Part shown: in pieces, positions 1 to 7,860 of the stretch | Layout of the letters: every line of letters starts with the position of its first letter | Numbering within the stretch: position 1 is the first letter of the stretch | Source of the DNA: Leisingera coralii | Lineage (GTDB): Bacteria; Pseudomonadota; Alphaproteobacteria; Rhodobacterales; Rhodobacteraceae | Direction: 5' to 3' | Assembly: GCF_049056525.1 (NCBI RefSeq) | Contig: NZ_JBHUPT010000062.1 | Location: 1 to 64,000, forward strand | Length of the DNA stretch: 64,000 nucleotides | Program-made: the position numbers and the translations under genes | The notes under the pieces: generated by a model | The model's database searches: none | The model's input: only the letters and a program-made list of their open reading frames with translations | What the model was told of the DNA's origin: nothing

Positions 1-49
1 AGGCCATCATCCCGATAGACCAAAGGCCAGCCATGCACTAACTTTCAAC

Positions 50-379
50 TTGGACCACTCAAGTGGGGCGGCTCAATTTTTGATTGCGCGCATCCAAAGT
101 GCTGAATTGAGAACGGCGACTGCTCACTACGCACGCTCTCTGGGCATACGATACCAAGTTCATGCTGCTCCTACGACAAACGGCAGCTTTTCATCGCGGC
201 GGCGCTGCCAAAGTCAAAGCCGGATCTGGCGAATGGGATGGGTTTCAAATGACGCTTTATGCTCTGCTCTGCCGCTCGTGCCTGGCGCAGCATTCGAAAC
301 ATTGGGCTCTTCGGTAGCTTTCGCTGCATTTCTGAAGAACGGCTGAAATGGTGGCAGGGTGAACCTGCCGCCTTTTTTT
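50..379 (+). other. Non-coding stretch ending in an intrinsic terminator; possible sRNA or 3' tail of an upstream gene
   Basis: No open reading frame here resembles a known protein. The stretch ends in a clear terminator (350-379). The first ~85 bases contain a TTGGACCACTCAAGTGGGG-like string that reminds me of insertion-sequence ends in this family, but I see no transposase, so that is only an impression. The stretch could encode a small RNA, or it could be the 3' end of a gene that starts before the window. Confidence 0.25.
350..379 (+). terminator. Intrinsic terminator
   Basis: Arms GGTGGCAGG (350-358) and CCTGCCGCC (364-372) pair with one G-T wobble around a 5-nt loop. Seven T residues follow at 373-379. 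It would end a plus-strand transcript arriving from the left. Confidence 0.75.
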
Positions 380-420
380 GTTGGCCAGCGGGATTTGGAC
401 AAGCCAAACGCCCCTAGCGG

Positions 421-545
421 TCAGGGTGAGGGCGCCGCCCTCCCCCTCGGGCAATCCTATTAGACAGGGCCGTGTCCTCGGCTGCGCCTGCGGGCCGCAC
501 CAACCCTGTCGAATAGCGTTGCCTCGCCCCCTCCCGCGTTCGCCA
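421..545. repeat. Imperfect palindromic (REP/MITE-like) element
   Basis: The arm at 446-469 and the arm at 504-525 are near reverse complements: GGCAAnnCTATTnGACAGGG is shared after inverting one of them. The GC-rich centre can fold as well. No protein is encoded. This looks like an intergenic palindromic repeat of the kind scattered in Rhodobacteraceae genomes. No second full copy was seen in this window. Confidence 0.45.
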
Positions 546-716
546 CGTGGCAGATCAGCAGGAACAGGCGGCTGCGCCGACTGAACCTGCAAATCAGCCC
601 TGATTTTCCCAAAGGAAGTCAGATCAAACGAAACAGGCCGCGCGAGTCGAAAACGGGAAATGGGTCAGCAATCTGACAGAAAGGTCAGTTTTGCTTGGCA
701 TTCGACAGAAGGGAAG

Positions 717-793
717 TGGCGGACCGAGGAGGATTCGAACCCCCGACCCCTTGATTCGTAGTCAAGTACTCTATCCAGCTGAGCTATCGGTCC
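717..793 (-). tRNA. tRNA-Arg (anticodon ACG)
   Basis: The reverse complement folds as a 77-nt cloverleaf that includes an encoded CCA end. It starts GGACCGATAGCTCAG and has the anticodon stem CTTGA/TCAAG around the loop CTACGAA, giving anticodon ACG. The T-arm GGTTCGAATCC and the acceptor 3' strand GGTCCG follow. A34 is expected to be edited to inosine so that it reads CGN codons. Confidence 0.95.
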
Positions 794-892
794 ACTGCGG
801 CGGGATTTAATCATAGCACCGGGGAGTCGCAACCCCAAAAACAAAAATAGTTTCATCCGCCTGCCATAATTCCACCTGCCCCTGGCAGCGGC

Positions 893-2278
893 TCAGAGGG
901 TGCCGTCGCCCTTGGGCAGGCAGATCTCGAAGACCGTGCCGCCGGGGCCGGTTTCCTTGAGCGTCACCGTGCCGCCGTGGCCGCGGGTCAGCTCGCCGGC
1001 GATGGCCAGCCCCAGCCCGGTACCGCCCTTGCGGGTGCCGCCCTGAAACGGCGTGAACAGATTGTCCTGCGCCTTTTTCGGCAGGCCGGGACCGGTATCC
1101 GCCACCGTGATGTACCAGGCGCCTTCGGTCTCTCGGGCGGCCACCGATATCGTGCCCGCCTGCCCGGTTGCGGCAATCGCCTGCCGGGCGTTGCGCACCA
1201 GGTTCATGATGATGCGGAACAGCTGCTCCGGATCGGCGCGCAGCATCATCGGGGCGGGCACGGAGTTGATGATCCCGACCTTGGCACTGTCGGCTGCCAA
1301 GAGCTCGCTCTCGGCAATGTCGCCGACGATCTCATGCAGGCAGACGACCGCAAAGGTGGGAGACGGCTCCTCCGCCCGGCCGAACGCCAGCGTGCCCTCG
1401 CACAGCGAGACCGCGCGGGTGATCGAGTTCACGAGCTTCGGCGCCAGGCGGCGCACCAGCGGGTCCTCACTGCGCTCGATCCGGTCGGTGAACAGCTGCG
1501 CCGAAGTCAGGATGTTGCGCAGATCATGGCTCACCTTGGCCACCGCGCCGCCCAGTTGCGCCAGACGCTCGCGCTGCTTCAGCGCATGGGTCAGCTCGGT
1601 CTGCAGCTGCATCAGCGCCTCTTCCGCCTCGCGCAGCTCCACCACGCCGGAGCTGGGATGGATGATGCCGCGCGCATCCTCGGGTGCCGCCGCATAGCGC
1701 TGCATATGGCCGACCACGCTCTTGATCGGCTTCACCAGCACGATCCGCACCGCAACAAACAGCAACAGCGCGGTGAAAACGGAGATCACCGCCGACAGGA
1801 TCAGGATCCGCACCCCGTAGTCCAGCATCGCCTGGCGCAGGGGCGCGGTCTCCATGGTGACCTCGATCAGCAGGCCCGCGTCCCGCACCGGCGCGCCGAT
1901 CACCCGGATGATTTCATTCTCCGGCCGGGCCAGCCGTATCATTGCGTCCTTGATAAGCGTCATCGCGCCCGCCATGCGCAAATCATAGGTGCCGGTGATC
2001 TGCTGCGGGATCGGCGAGGCCAGCATCAGCTGGCGGATCTCGTCCCGGCGCAGCACCACGTTGTAGACGCCCGCGTTCTCCAAGAGCTCCGCTTCCAGCT
2101 CGGTTTCCAGCATGTCGTCCGCCAGCAGCGCCAGCGAGGCGATCTGCGCGCGCTCCAGCCGGTCCGACAGGTAATCCAGGCGGAACCGGGCGATCGAGGG
2201 GACAAAGATCAGCACCTCGGCCAGCATCACGAAGACCGTGGTCAGGATCAGAAATCTGCCCGAAAGCGTGTTGAGCAT
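893..2278 (-). CDS. Membrane-bound sensor histidine kinase (HAMP-HisKA-HATPase)
   Basis: A 461-residue two-component sensor kinase. One membrane segment lies near residues 8-28 and a second near 156-181, enclosing a ~125-residue periplasmic sensor region. A HAMP-like stretch, a coiled segment and the H-box KVSHDLRNILTS follow; His251 is the likely phosphorylation site. The ATPase domain shows the N-box NLVRNARQAI, DTGPGLP and GGTGLGLAI. No response regulator gene lies next to it, so it appears to be an orphan kinase. It sits 15 bases after the end of the flavoprotein gene on the same strand and may be cotranscribed with it. The signal it detects cannot be read from the sequence. Confidence 0.92.
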   Translation of the reverse strand: MLNTLSGRFLILTTVFVMLAEVLIFVPSIARFRLDYLSDRLERAQIASLALLADDMLETELEAELLENAGVYNVVLRRDEIRQLMLASPIPQQITGTYDLRMAGAMTLIKDAMIRLARPENEIIRVIGAPVRDAGLLIEVTMETAPLRQAMLDYGVRILILSAVISVFTALLLFVAVRIVLVKPIKSVVGHMQRYAAAPEDARGIIHPSSGVVELREAEEALMQLQTELTHALKQRERLAQLGGAVAKVSHDLRNILTSAQLFTDRIERSEDPLVRRLAPKLVNSITRAVSLCEGTLAFGRAEEPSPTFAVVCLHEIVGDIAESELLAADSAKVGIINSVPAPMMLRADPEQLFRIIMNLVRNARQAIAATGQAGTISVAARETEGAWYITVADTGPGLPKKAQDNLFTPFQGGTRKGGTGLGLAIAGELTRGHGGTVTLKETGPGGTVFEICLPKGDGTL

Positions 2279-2293
2279 CCCCCCGCCCTTACC

Positions 2294-3712
2294 TCATGGA
2301 AACCAGCGCTGAACCAGGCGCACCGCGCGTTTTACCCAACTGCTTTCAAAAAGCCGCGGGGAAAAATACGCTCCCGCCGCCCGTTTGTTAATCTCGCCGA
2401 AGGAGGGATAAGGCGCAACCATGGCTGTAATCTGGCTCATTTTCAGGCGGTTGGCCAGTGCCATGGACCACAGGCTGATGAGCTCTCCGGCCTGATGGCC
2501 CGCGATGGTGGCGCCGACGGGACGCCCGCCGGAAACCATCACCTTGATAAAGCCCTTGGTCTTGCGTTCGGCGATGGCGCGGTCGTTATGCTCATAGTCA
2601 AAGCGCACCACCTCCAGCTTCACCCCGTAGCGGTCGCGCGCCTGCGCCTCGGTCAGCCCGACCTGCGCCAGCTCGGGGTCGGTATAGGTCGCCCAGGGGA
2701 TATGGCTGGTCTTGACCTTCGACGGCAGCCCGAACAGCGCGGAGCGGATGATGACGCTGGCGTGGTAGCCCGCCACATGGGTGAACTGCATTCCCCCGGC
2801 CACGTCGCCGATGGCATAAACCTTCTTGTTGGTGGTCAGCAGGCTCTCGTCCACCTTGATGCCGTTGCCCTGTGTCTCGATCCCTGCGGCCTCCAGGTTC
2901 AGCAACTCGGTGTTGGCCTTGCGCCCCACCGCCATCAGCAGATGCGTGCCCTTGAACCGGCTGCCGTCCTTGGTCTCGACCTCGATTGCCCCCGCCTGGC
3001 CGGAGACGCGGGAGACCATGGCGCCCTCCGCGATCTCCACGCCCTCTGCGCGCAAGGTCTCCAGCACCAGCGCTGCGGCGTCCGGGTCATCCTTGCCCAG
3101 CGCCTTGTAGCCTTCGATCACGGTCACCTTGCTGCCCAGCCGGATATGCGCCTGCGCCATCTCCATGCCGATCGGCCCGCCGCCAATGATCAGCAGATGC
3201 TCCGGCTTCTCGCGCAGATCGAACAGCGTCTCGTTGGTCTCATAAGGCACCTTGTCCAGCGCCGGGATGGGCGGCACCAGCGGCGCCGACCCGGTGGCGA
3301 TCACGATCCGGCGCGCGGTGATGCGGTACGGCCCTGCCTCCACCTCCGAAGGGGAGACGAAATGGCCGAACTCGCGGATCACCCGCACGCCCAGGCCCTC
3401 AAAGCGCTCCTGGCTGTCCACCGGCGCGATGGTGCCGATCACCTGATGCACGTGATCCTTGGCAGCGGCGTAATCCGGCTGCGGGCGCTGATCCGCCACC
3501 CCGAAATCCGCGGTATGCGCCTGGCCGTAGGCGGCCTTGGCACTGGCCAGCAGCGCCTTGGAGGGCACACAGCCGTAGTTCAGGCAGTCCCCGCCCATCT
3601 TGTGGCCTTCCAGCAGAACCACATCGGCGCCCATCTGGCTGGCGCCTGCCGCCACCGACAAGCCCCCCGATCCGGCACCGATAACCAGCAAATCGCAGTC
3701 GATACGGGTCAT
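2294..3712 (-). CDS. FAD-dependent pyridine nucleotide-disulfide oxidoreductase (mercuric reductase/lipoamide dehydrogenase-like)
   Basis: A 472-residue class I flavoprotein disulfide reductase. It has the N-terminal FAD motif GAGSGG, the redox pair in GGDCLNYGCVPSK, the NAD(P)-binding motif IIGGGPIGME and the second FAD motif AIGDVAG. In true dihydrolipoamide dehydrogenases the C-terminal active-site base sits in HAHPTxxE. Here the equivalent reads APYPSFGE, so the catalytic His is Tyr, which argues against a plain lipoamide dehydrogenase. There is no N-terminal mercury-binding domain. The ATG at 3712 was chosen because the protein then begins directly with the FAD fold; the frame is open further upstream, but only into sequence of the preceding gene. 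It starts two bases after the TVP38-family stop codon, a pairing common in proteobacteria. The physiological substrate is unknown. Confidence 0.88.
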   Translation of the reverse strand: MTRIDCDLLVIGAGSGGLSVAAGASQMGADVVLLEGHKMGGDCLNYGCVPSKALLASAKAAYGQAHTADFGVADQRPQPDYAAAKDHVHQVIGTIAPVDSQERFEGLGVRVIREFGHFVSPSEVEAGPYRITARRIVIATGSAPLVPPIPALDKVPYETNETLFDLREKPEHLLIIGGGPIGMEMAQAHIRLGSKVTVIEGYKALGKDDPDAAALVLETLRAEGVEIAEGAMVSRVSGQAGAIEVETKDGSRFKGTHLLMAVGRKANTELLNLEAAGIETQGNGIKVDESLLTTNKKVYAIGDVAGGMQFTHVAGYHASVIIRSALFGLPSKVKTSHIPWATYTDPELAQVGLTEAQARDRYGVKLEVVRFDYEHNDRAIAERKTKGFIKVMVSGGRPVGATIAGHQAGELISLWSMALANRLKMSQITAMVAPYPSFGEINKRAAGAYFSPRLFESSWVKRAVRLVQRWFP

Positions 3713-3714
3713 GT

Positions 3715-4488
3715 TCAGGCGTCCTTGTTCCTGCGGCCGCGGATGTTGCCGCGGACAGCCTTGACCAGGATCGGCATTGCGGCCAGCACGCACAGGCCAA
3801 GGATCGGCCCGATCACATGCGGCTCCCACAGCAGGCTGAGGTCCGGATCGCCGCCGCGGTCGAACACCGACCCGACCCCGACCCCGATCCAGGTAAAGAC
3901 GATGGCGCCGGGGATGATGCCCACCGCGGTGGTCCACAGGAAGTTGCCGAATTTCACCCCCACCAGCGCAGGCAGCAGGTTGGCGACAAAGAACGGCACC
4001 GCCGGCACCAGCCGCAAAAGCAGCAGAACCTCGATCTCATTCTCCCGCAGCGCCTGTTTCAGCATCTGTACCCGGCCCTCTGCGGCCTCGATCCTGGCCG
4101 TCAGAACCGCTCCCAGCCCCATGCGCGCGGCCAGAAAAATGCCCGCCGCTCCGATGGTGGCTGCGACCACATTGAACGCGGTGCCCGCTGCCAACCCGAA
4201 CAGGAAGCCGCCGGTAACGGAGGCCACCGCCGCCCCGGGCAGCGAAAACACCACAATCACGATGTAAATCCCCATGAACAGCGCCACCAGGCCCAGGTAA
4301 TTCTGATCCCGGAACGCCATCAGCGCCTCCCGGTTGTCGCGCAGCGTGTCGAAGGTCAGGTAATCCTTCAGCGTCACCGCCCCGATCAGCGCCACAGCCA
4401 CCACCGCGATCAGCGGCAGATGGCGGGCCAGGCCGGGCTTTGATCCAGCTTGCGGGTCGGTACTCGGGGTCTCGGTCATGTCGCTCAT
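3715..4488 (-). CDS. TVP38/TMEM64 (VTT domain) family membrane protein
   Basis: A 257-residue inner-membrane protein of the SNARE-associated/VTT (DedA-like) superfamily. A short polar N-terminus is followed by a membrane segment at about residues 22-42. The hallmark glycine-rich re-entrant region (FSLPGAAVASVTGGFLFG) and the second signature (LRLVPAVPFFVANLLPALVGV) come next, then two C-terminal helices. The start MSDMTE was preferred; another ATG nine bases downstream is possible. It is the first gene of an apparent operon with the flavoprotein and perhaps the sensor kinase. Related proteins are implicated in lipid scrambling or membrane homeostasis; the role here is not shown by the sequence. 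Confidence 0.88.
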   Translation of the reverse strand: MSDMTETPSTDPQAGSKPGLARHLPLIAVVAVALIGAVTLKDYLTFDTLRDNREALMAFRDQNYLGLVALFMGIYIVIVVFSLPGAAVASVTGGFLFGLAAGTAFNVVAATIGAAGIFLAARMGLGAVLTARIEAAEGRVQMLKQALRENEIEVLLLLRLVPAVPFFVANLLPALVGVKFGNFLWTTAVGIIPGAIVFTWIGVGVGSVFDRGGDPDLSLLWEPHVIGPILGLCVLAAMPILVKAVRGNIRGRRNKDA

Positions 4489-4811
4489 CGGTCCGTGGTT
4501 GCTGCAGAGCTTGTTGCTACGTGTTAAATGGCGCCGGCGCGAGGGCAAGCAGCCCTGCCTCACAGGTGCTTGAACACAGGCCCGGATTCCGTGAGCTTTG
4601 TGGCAGAATCAGCGGCCCCATGTTACAGCCGCGCTGTCCGGACCGGCCGTTCCGGGGCAGTTTTTGGCAGAAATGTTGCATATTGCCCGGAAAAGGCGGC
4701 CTGCGGGGTTTGACTTGGCCGTCATTCCCTCCTAAAGACCGGGCTTCGAGATAGACCCCGGGCGGGCGATTCCGCGCCGTACCCGTAGACATAAATGTGG
4801 AGACCGGAGCG
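4489..4811. other. Divergent intergenic region upstream of TVP38-family gene and rpmH
   Basis: No credible gene was found in these 323 bases. They must hold the promoter of the leftward TVP38 operon and that of rpmH; a good rpmH promoter candidate is listed separately. Confidence 0.6.
4710..4738 (+). promoter_or_regulatory. Candidate sigma-70 promoter of rpmH-rnpA
   Basis: TTGACT (4710-4715) and TAAAGA (4733-4738) are separated by 17 bases and lie about 75 bases upstream of the rpmH start. The -35 is strong and the -10 only fair. Identified by eye. Confidence 0.45.
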
Positions 4812-4946
4812 ATGAAACGCACCTATCAGCCTTCGAACCTGGTTCGCAAACGCCGCCACGGCTTCCGTGCGCGCATGGCCACCAAAGCAGGCCGCAAGAT
4901 CCTGAACGCACGCCGCGCCCGCGGCCGCAAAGAACTGAGCGCATAA
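4812..4946 (+). CDS. rpmH: 50S ribosomal protein L34
   Basis: The 44-residue product starts MKRTYQPSNLVRKRRHGFRA and is full length for bacterial L34, with the usual very basic composition. It is a component of the large ribosomal subunit. It is followed after 23 bases by rnpA, the classical rpmH-rnpA pair found in most bacteria, which secures both assignments. Confidence 0.98.
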   Translation: MKRTYQPSNLVRKRRHGFRARMATKAGRKILNARRARGRKELSA

Positions 4947-4969
4947 GCTCAGTTCCCGTTCTGACGGAG

Positions 4970-5395
4970 ATGACACCGCCGGAGGCCCCCAAGGACGGCA
5001 AAGCTGCCCGCGGGGACACGCCTCCGGCGGTGTCCGTTTGCGCACCGGATGCGCCCAAGCTTGAGGTCATGGCCAAGCGCCGTGATTTCCTCGCCTGCGC
5101 CCGCCCCCCTGCCCGCAAGCAGGGCACCAAGGGGATGATGGTTCAGGGCCGCAAGCGCCAGGATGATGGCGGCATCCGGGTGGGCTTCACCTGTTCCAAG
5201 AAAGTCGGCAACGCAGTCGCCCGCAACCGCGCCAAGCGCAGGTTGCGCGAGGCCGCGCGGATGATTCTGCCCGCGCACGGCCGTCCCGGCTGGGATTACG
5301 TGCTGATCGGCCGCGCCGTGGAGACCGCCCAGCGCCCCTTCGAAGAGCTGAAGCGCGACCTGATCTATGCGCTGAAGAAAATCCACGGCCATTAA
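4970..5395 (+). CDS. rnpA: Ribonuclease P protein component
   Basis: A 141-residue basic protein that assists the RNase P RNA in maturing tRNA 5' ends. The core contains the RNR signature region, read here as KKVGNAVARNRAKRRLREAAR. The N-terminus is about 30 residues longer than in many RnpA proteins. An in-frame Met (LEVMAKRRDFLA, about residue 34) lies directly before the conserved core, so the true start could be there. It lies downstream of rpmH and upstream of yidD, a standard order. Confidence 0.95.
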   Translation: MTPPEAPKDGKAARGDTPPAVSVCAPDAPKLEVMAKRRDFLACARPPARKQGTKGMMVQGRKRQDDGGIRVGFTCSKKVGNAVARNRAKRRLREAARMILPAHGRPGWDYVLIGRAVETAQRPFEELKRDLIYALKKIHGH

Positions 5396-5452
5396 CCGCA
5401 CCGGGCCTTCGGTATTATTGCCACCCGGCCGCCCTGCTCCTATCTATCCCGC

Positions 5453-5740
5453 ATGACCCCGCTGGCCCATCTCTTCGCCCTGCCTGTGTGCGCCTACCGG
5501 CTGCTGTTCAGCCCCTGGGTCGGCTTCAACTGCCGCTACCAGCCCACCTGCTCCGCCTACGCACTGGAAGCACTGGAGAAACACGGCGCCATCAAGGGCG
5601 CTTGGCTGACTGCGCGGCGCATCGGCCGCTGCCATCCCTTGGGCGGCGACGGCTATGATCCGGTGCCGGGCTGCGACCCGTCGCACGACCACCCCACAGC
5701 CACCCGCAAAGACAGCGCACAGGACAGCCTGGGCAGCTGA
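5453..5740 (+). CDS. yidD: Membrane protein insertion efficiency factor YidD
   Basis: A 95-residue protein with the family signature: an amphipathic N-terminus (PVCAYRLLFSPWVGFNCRYQ), then PTCSAYALEALEKHG and a Cys-containing stretch ending GRCHPLGGDGYDPVP. It is thought to assist YidC-dependent membrane protein insertion at the cytoplasmic face. In close relatives yidC follows soon after yidD. Here yidC is 35 kb away because of the inserted block, which supports the insertion model. Confidence 0.95.
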   Translation: MTPLAHLFALPVCAYRLLFSPWVGFNCRYQPTCSAYALEALEKHGAIKGAWLTARRIGRCHPLGGDGYDPVPGCDPSHDHPTATRKDSAQDSLGS

Positions 5741-5745
5741 GCCCG

Positions 5746-6005
5746 CTACTTCTTCTCGAATAGATCGTGATCTCCCCCAGCGTCACGCCAAAGCGGCTCG
5801 TATAGGCCTTATTCAACAGGCTCTGCCCCTCTAGCAGCCACATCCAGTCATCAAAGGACACCCGCATGGTGCCGCCCTGCGGCACCGGCAGGTCGATGGT
5901 ATGGGCCCGGTTTCAGGTGTCGCCGCGCTCTTCCCCGGGCGATCCCCTGCACGCCGTCTGCGGTGCCTTCCCAGCTGTCCTCGCCTGTCTTGGTCAGAGT
6001 CCGCC
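5746..6005 (-). pseudogene. Truncated, frameshifted DUF3833-like gene remnant
   Basis: Read on the minus strand in shifting frames, the stretch gives KTGEDSWEGTADGVQGIARG, then (after a frame change and stop near 5915-5925) AHTIDLPVPQGGTMRVSFDD and WMWLL...SRFGVTLGEITI. A last frame slip near 5760 is needed to reach a FEKK-stop ending. This order matches the C-terminal half of DUF3833 proteins as I know them. The N-terminal half is missing: the similarity ends where the ttcA stub begins. At least two frameshifts plus the 5' truncation make it a dead gene. Confidence 0.6.
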
Positions 6006-6191
6006 ATGCTTGATGATGATCTGGACGAAATCCATCCGCTGTTTGCCGGTGCCCCCGCGACAACGGAGTTCAAGAAGCACAGGAAGTCTATCGTGCGCTT
6101 TGCGCGTGAGGCGATCGAACAATACGGCATGGCCGAACACCCGCCGAGGGCCGGGTTTCAGGCTGCTCCAACCTCAGTCAAAATGTTTTAG
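6006..6191 (+). pseudogene. 5' fragment of a ttcA gene (truncated by the inserted block)
   Basis: The 61-residue frame starts MLDDDLDEIHPLFAGAPATT. Over 40 residues it is 30/40 identical by hand count to the N-terminus of the intact TtcA encoded at 37653-38534. Similarity stops after EQYGMAE (about base 6135), just before the PP-loop, and continues with unrelated residues to a stop. The missing 3' part of a ttcA gene occurs on the same strand at 38737-38940. Codon-level differences from the intact gene show an old divergence, so this is not a recent duplicate. It cannot be functional because the ATP-binding loop and cysteines are absent. Confidence 0.8.
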
Positions 6192-6340
6192 GGATTAACT
6201 TCTCCTGTTTTACTATTTATTTTCATATGGTTACAAGCTTTATAATAAAAAACAAAAAATAATCTTGAGATTCGGGAGAGCCTCCCGAATACTCCTCCCA
6301 TCACATGACTTCACGGGGATCGAGGGAGGAGCCCAAAGCC
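6192..6340 (+). promoter_or_regulatory. AT-rich promoter/leader region of the first TRAP operon
   Basis: Bases 6190-6265 are strikingly AT-rich (runs such as ATTTATTTTCAT and AATAAAAAACAAAAAATAAT) inside a GC-rich genome, consistent with a strong regulated promoter or acquired DNA. A GGGAGGA Shine-Dalgarno lies 12 bases before the dctP-type start. A perfect inverted repeat within it is listed separately. Confidence 0.5.
6270..6290. promoter_or_regulatory. Perfect 9-bp inverted repeat upstream of the TRAP operon
   Basis: ATTCGGGAG and CTCCCGAAT flank a 3-base centre, 51 bases before the start of the solute-binding protein gene. It could be an operator for one of the GntR proteins encoded nearby. 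On the minus strand a T-rich tract follows after a few bases, so a leftward terminator is an alternative reading. Confidence 0.45.
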
Positions 6341-7324
6341 ATGAACCTCAAGAACACTTGCATTGCAGCCATCATCACAGCCTGCGCGACGGCAACACCG
6401 CTGCTGGCGGAAACCCTGCGCATCGGCGGCAATTTCCCGGCTGAACATTCCAGCTCCAAAGCCATAGAGCGTTTCGCCGATGCCGTCTCCGGAGCCACCG
6501 GCGGCGACCTGGAAATCGCCAGCTTCCCGGCCATGCAGCTGGGTGGCGCCAAGGAAAACGTAGACCAGGTCCGCACTGGCGTGATCTTCGGCACCTGGAT
6601 TGGCACAGCCTACCTCTCCCGCACCGTACCCGAGCTGGAGGCGGTCTCGCTGCCGTTTGCCTATCCGGACCGTGAAACAGCCTTCCGGGTGATCGACGGC
6701 AAGGTCGGCGAGCTGCTGGCCGAAGAGCTGGCGGATCAGGGCTTCGTCGCGCTTGGCTGGATGGAGCTGGGGTCGCGCAATGTGACCAACAGCACCCGTC
6801 CGATCGAATCCGTCAAGGATTTCGGCGGCCTCAAGATCCGTCTGCAACCGAACGAAACCCATCTCGCCACCTTCCGCGCCATCGGCGCCAGCCCGGTGTC
6901 GATGGGCATCTCTGAGGTCTACTCGGCTCTGCAGCAAGGCGTGCTGGACGGCCAGGAAAACCCCTATTCGATCATCAAGAGCCGCCAGTTCGAAGAGGTG
7001 CAGACCTACCTGTCGGACAGCAACCACTTCTTTGACTATATCGCTCTGGTGGTAAACAAGCGGAAGTTCGAGCGTCTGAGCGAAGAACAGCAGGCAGCCC
7101 TGCGCGAAGCCGCGGCGGATGCCGTCGCCTGGCAGCGCGCTCAGGCCGCAGCCGAGGATACGGCAGCACGCGAGAAGCTGGTGGAGGCCGGTATGACCTT
7201 CACCCCTATCCCGGAAGACGTCCGTGGCGAATTGCGCAGCCTCACCGCGCCGGTGATCGAGGATCTGAAGTCCCGCATTGACCCGGCCATCATCGACGCC
7301 GTGCTTGAAGAAGTGAACGGCTGA
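6341..7324 (+). CDS. TRAP transporter substrate-binding protein (DctP family)
   Basis: A 327-residue periplasmic binding protein. The signal peptide is residues 1-19 or so (MNLKNTCIAAIITACATATP...LLAET). The mature part has typical DctP features, including NVTNSTRPIESVKDFGGLKIRLQ with the Arg that contacts the substrate carboxylate, and GVLDGQENPYSII. The ATG at 6341 was chosen over an upstream in-frame ATG because it gives a clean signal peptide and is preceded by GGGAGGA. It captures an organic acid for the membrane components encoded by the next two genes; its stop overlaps the next start by one base. The ligand cannot be told from sequence, but the hydantoinase context suggests an N-carbamoyl, ureido or related acid. 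Confidence 0.92.
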   Translation: MNLKNTCIAAIITACATATPLLAETLRIGGNFPAEHSSSKAIERFADAVSGATGGDLEIASFPAMQLGGAKENVDQVRTGVIFGTWIGTAYLSRTVPELEAVSLPFAYPDRETAFRVIDGKVGELLAEELADQGFVALGWMELGSRNVTNSTRPIESVKDFGGLKIRLQPNETHLATFRAIGASPVSMGISEVYSALQQGVLDGQENPYSIIKSRQFEEVQTYLSDSNHFFDYIALVVNKRKFERLSEEQQAALREAAADAVAWQRAQAAAEDTAAREKLVEAGMTFTPIPEDVRGELRSLTAPVIEDLKSRIDPAIIDAVLEEVNG

Positions 7325-7860
7325 TGTCTGCCCAGGTACAGCAGGGGCCCGCACAGGCGGGCCCCCTTTTCGGCCGATGCAAGACGGCCGTCAGCCACAT
7401 CGATGCCCTGTCCAAGGGCGCCGTCATCACCGCGATGGCCGTGATGACAGGGCTGGTGATCATCCAGGTGGTGTTCCGCTATGCCTTCTCCAGCGCCATC
7501 GACTGGTCTGAGGAAGTCGCCAGGCTGGCCTTTGTCTGGGCCATGTTCCTGGCCATTCCGCACGGCATCCGTCACGGCGTCCACGTCGGCATCGACGCGC
7601 TGGTGGTGCGTTTCTCAGAGCGTGCGCAGGAGGCGCTGTTCCGGCTGTCGGCGGTTCTGGGTGCGGTGCTGATGGTGGTGATCTTACGCGTCTGCGTTGA
7701 TGTCACCCTCTACACCTGGCCGGAGATGATGCCGACCCTGCCGCTTACCAATGCCGTCTACTACATCGCGGTGCTGATTGCCGCGGTTCATTCAGTTCTG
7801 CATCTTCTTCTGCTGGCCTGGGGCGGCCGCGGCACCTGGTCCGGGGAGGCCACGCAATGA
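7324..7860 (+). CDS. TRAP transporter small permease (DctQ family)
   Basis: A 178-residue integral membrane protein with four hydrophobic segments. The typical DctQ sequence is present, including VFRYAFSSAIDWSEEVARLAFVW and the Tyr-rich segment AVYYIAVLIAAVHSVLHLLL. It forms the membrane complex with the large DctM subunit encoded next, whose start overlaps this stop (ATGA). It belongs to the operon starting with the binding protein. Confidence 0.92.
   Translation: MSAQVQQGPAQAGPLFGRCKTAVSHIDALSKGAVITAMAVMTGLVIIQVVFRYAFSSAIDWSEEVARLAFVWAMFLAIPHGIRHGVHVGIDALVVRFSERAQEALFRLSAVLGAVLMVVILRVCVDVTLYTWPEMMPTLPLTNAVYYIAVLIAAVHSVLHLLLLAWGGRGTWSGEATQ

Noticed and set aside
977..4267. 1096-codon open frame on the plus strand
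   Set aside because: It runs antisense to the kinase, flavoprotein and TVP38 genes and has Arg/Gln/His-rich composition typical of GC-rich shadow frames.
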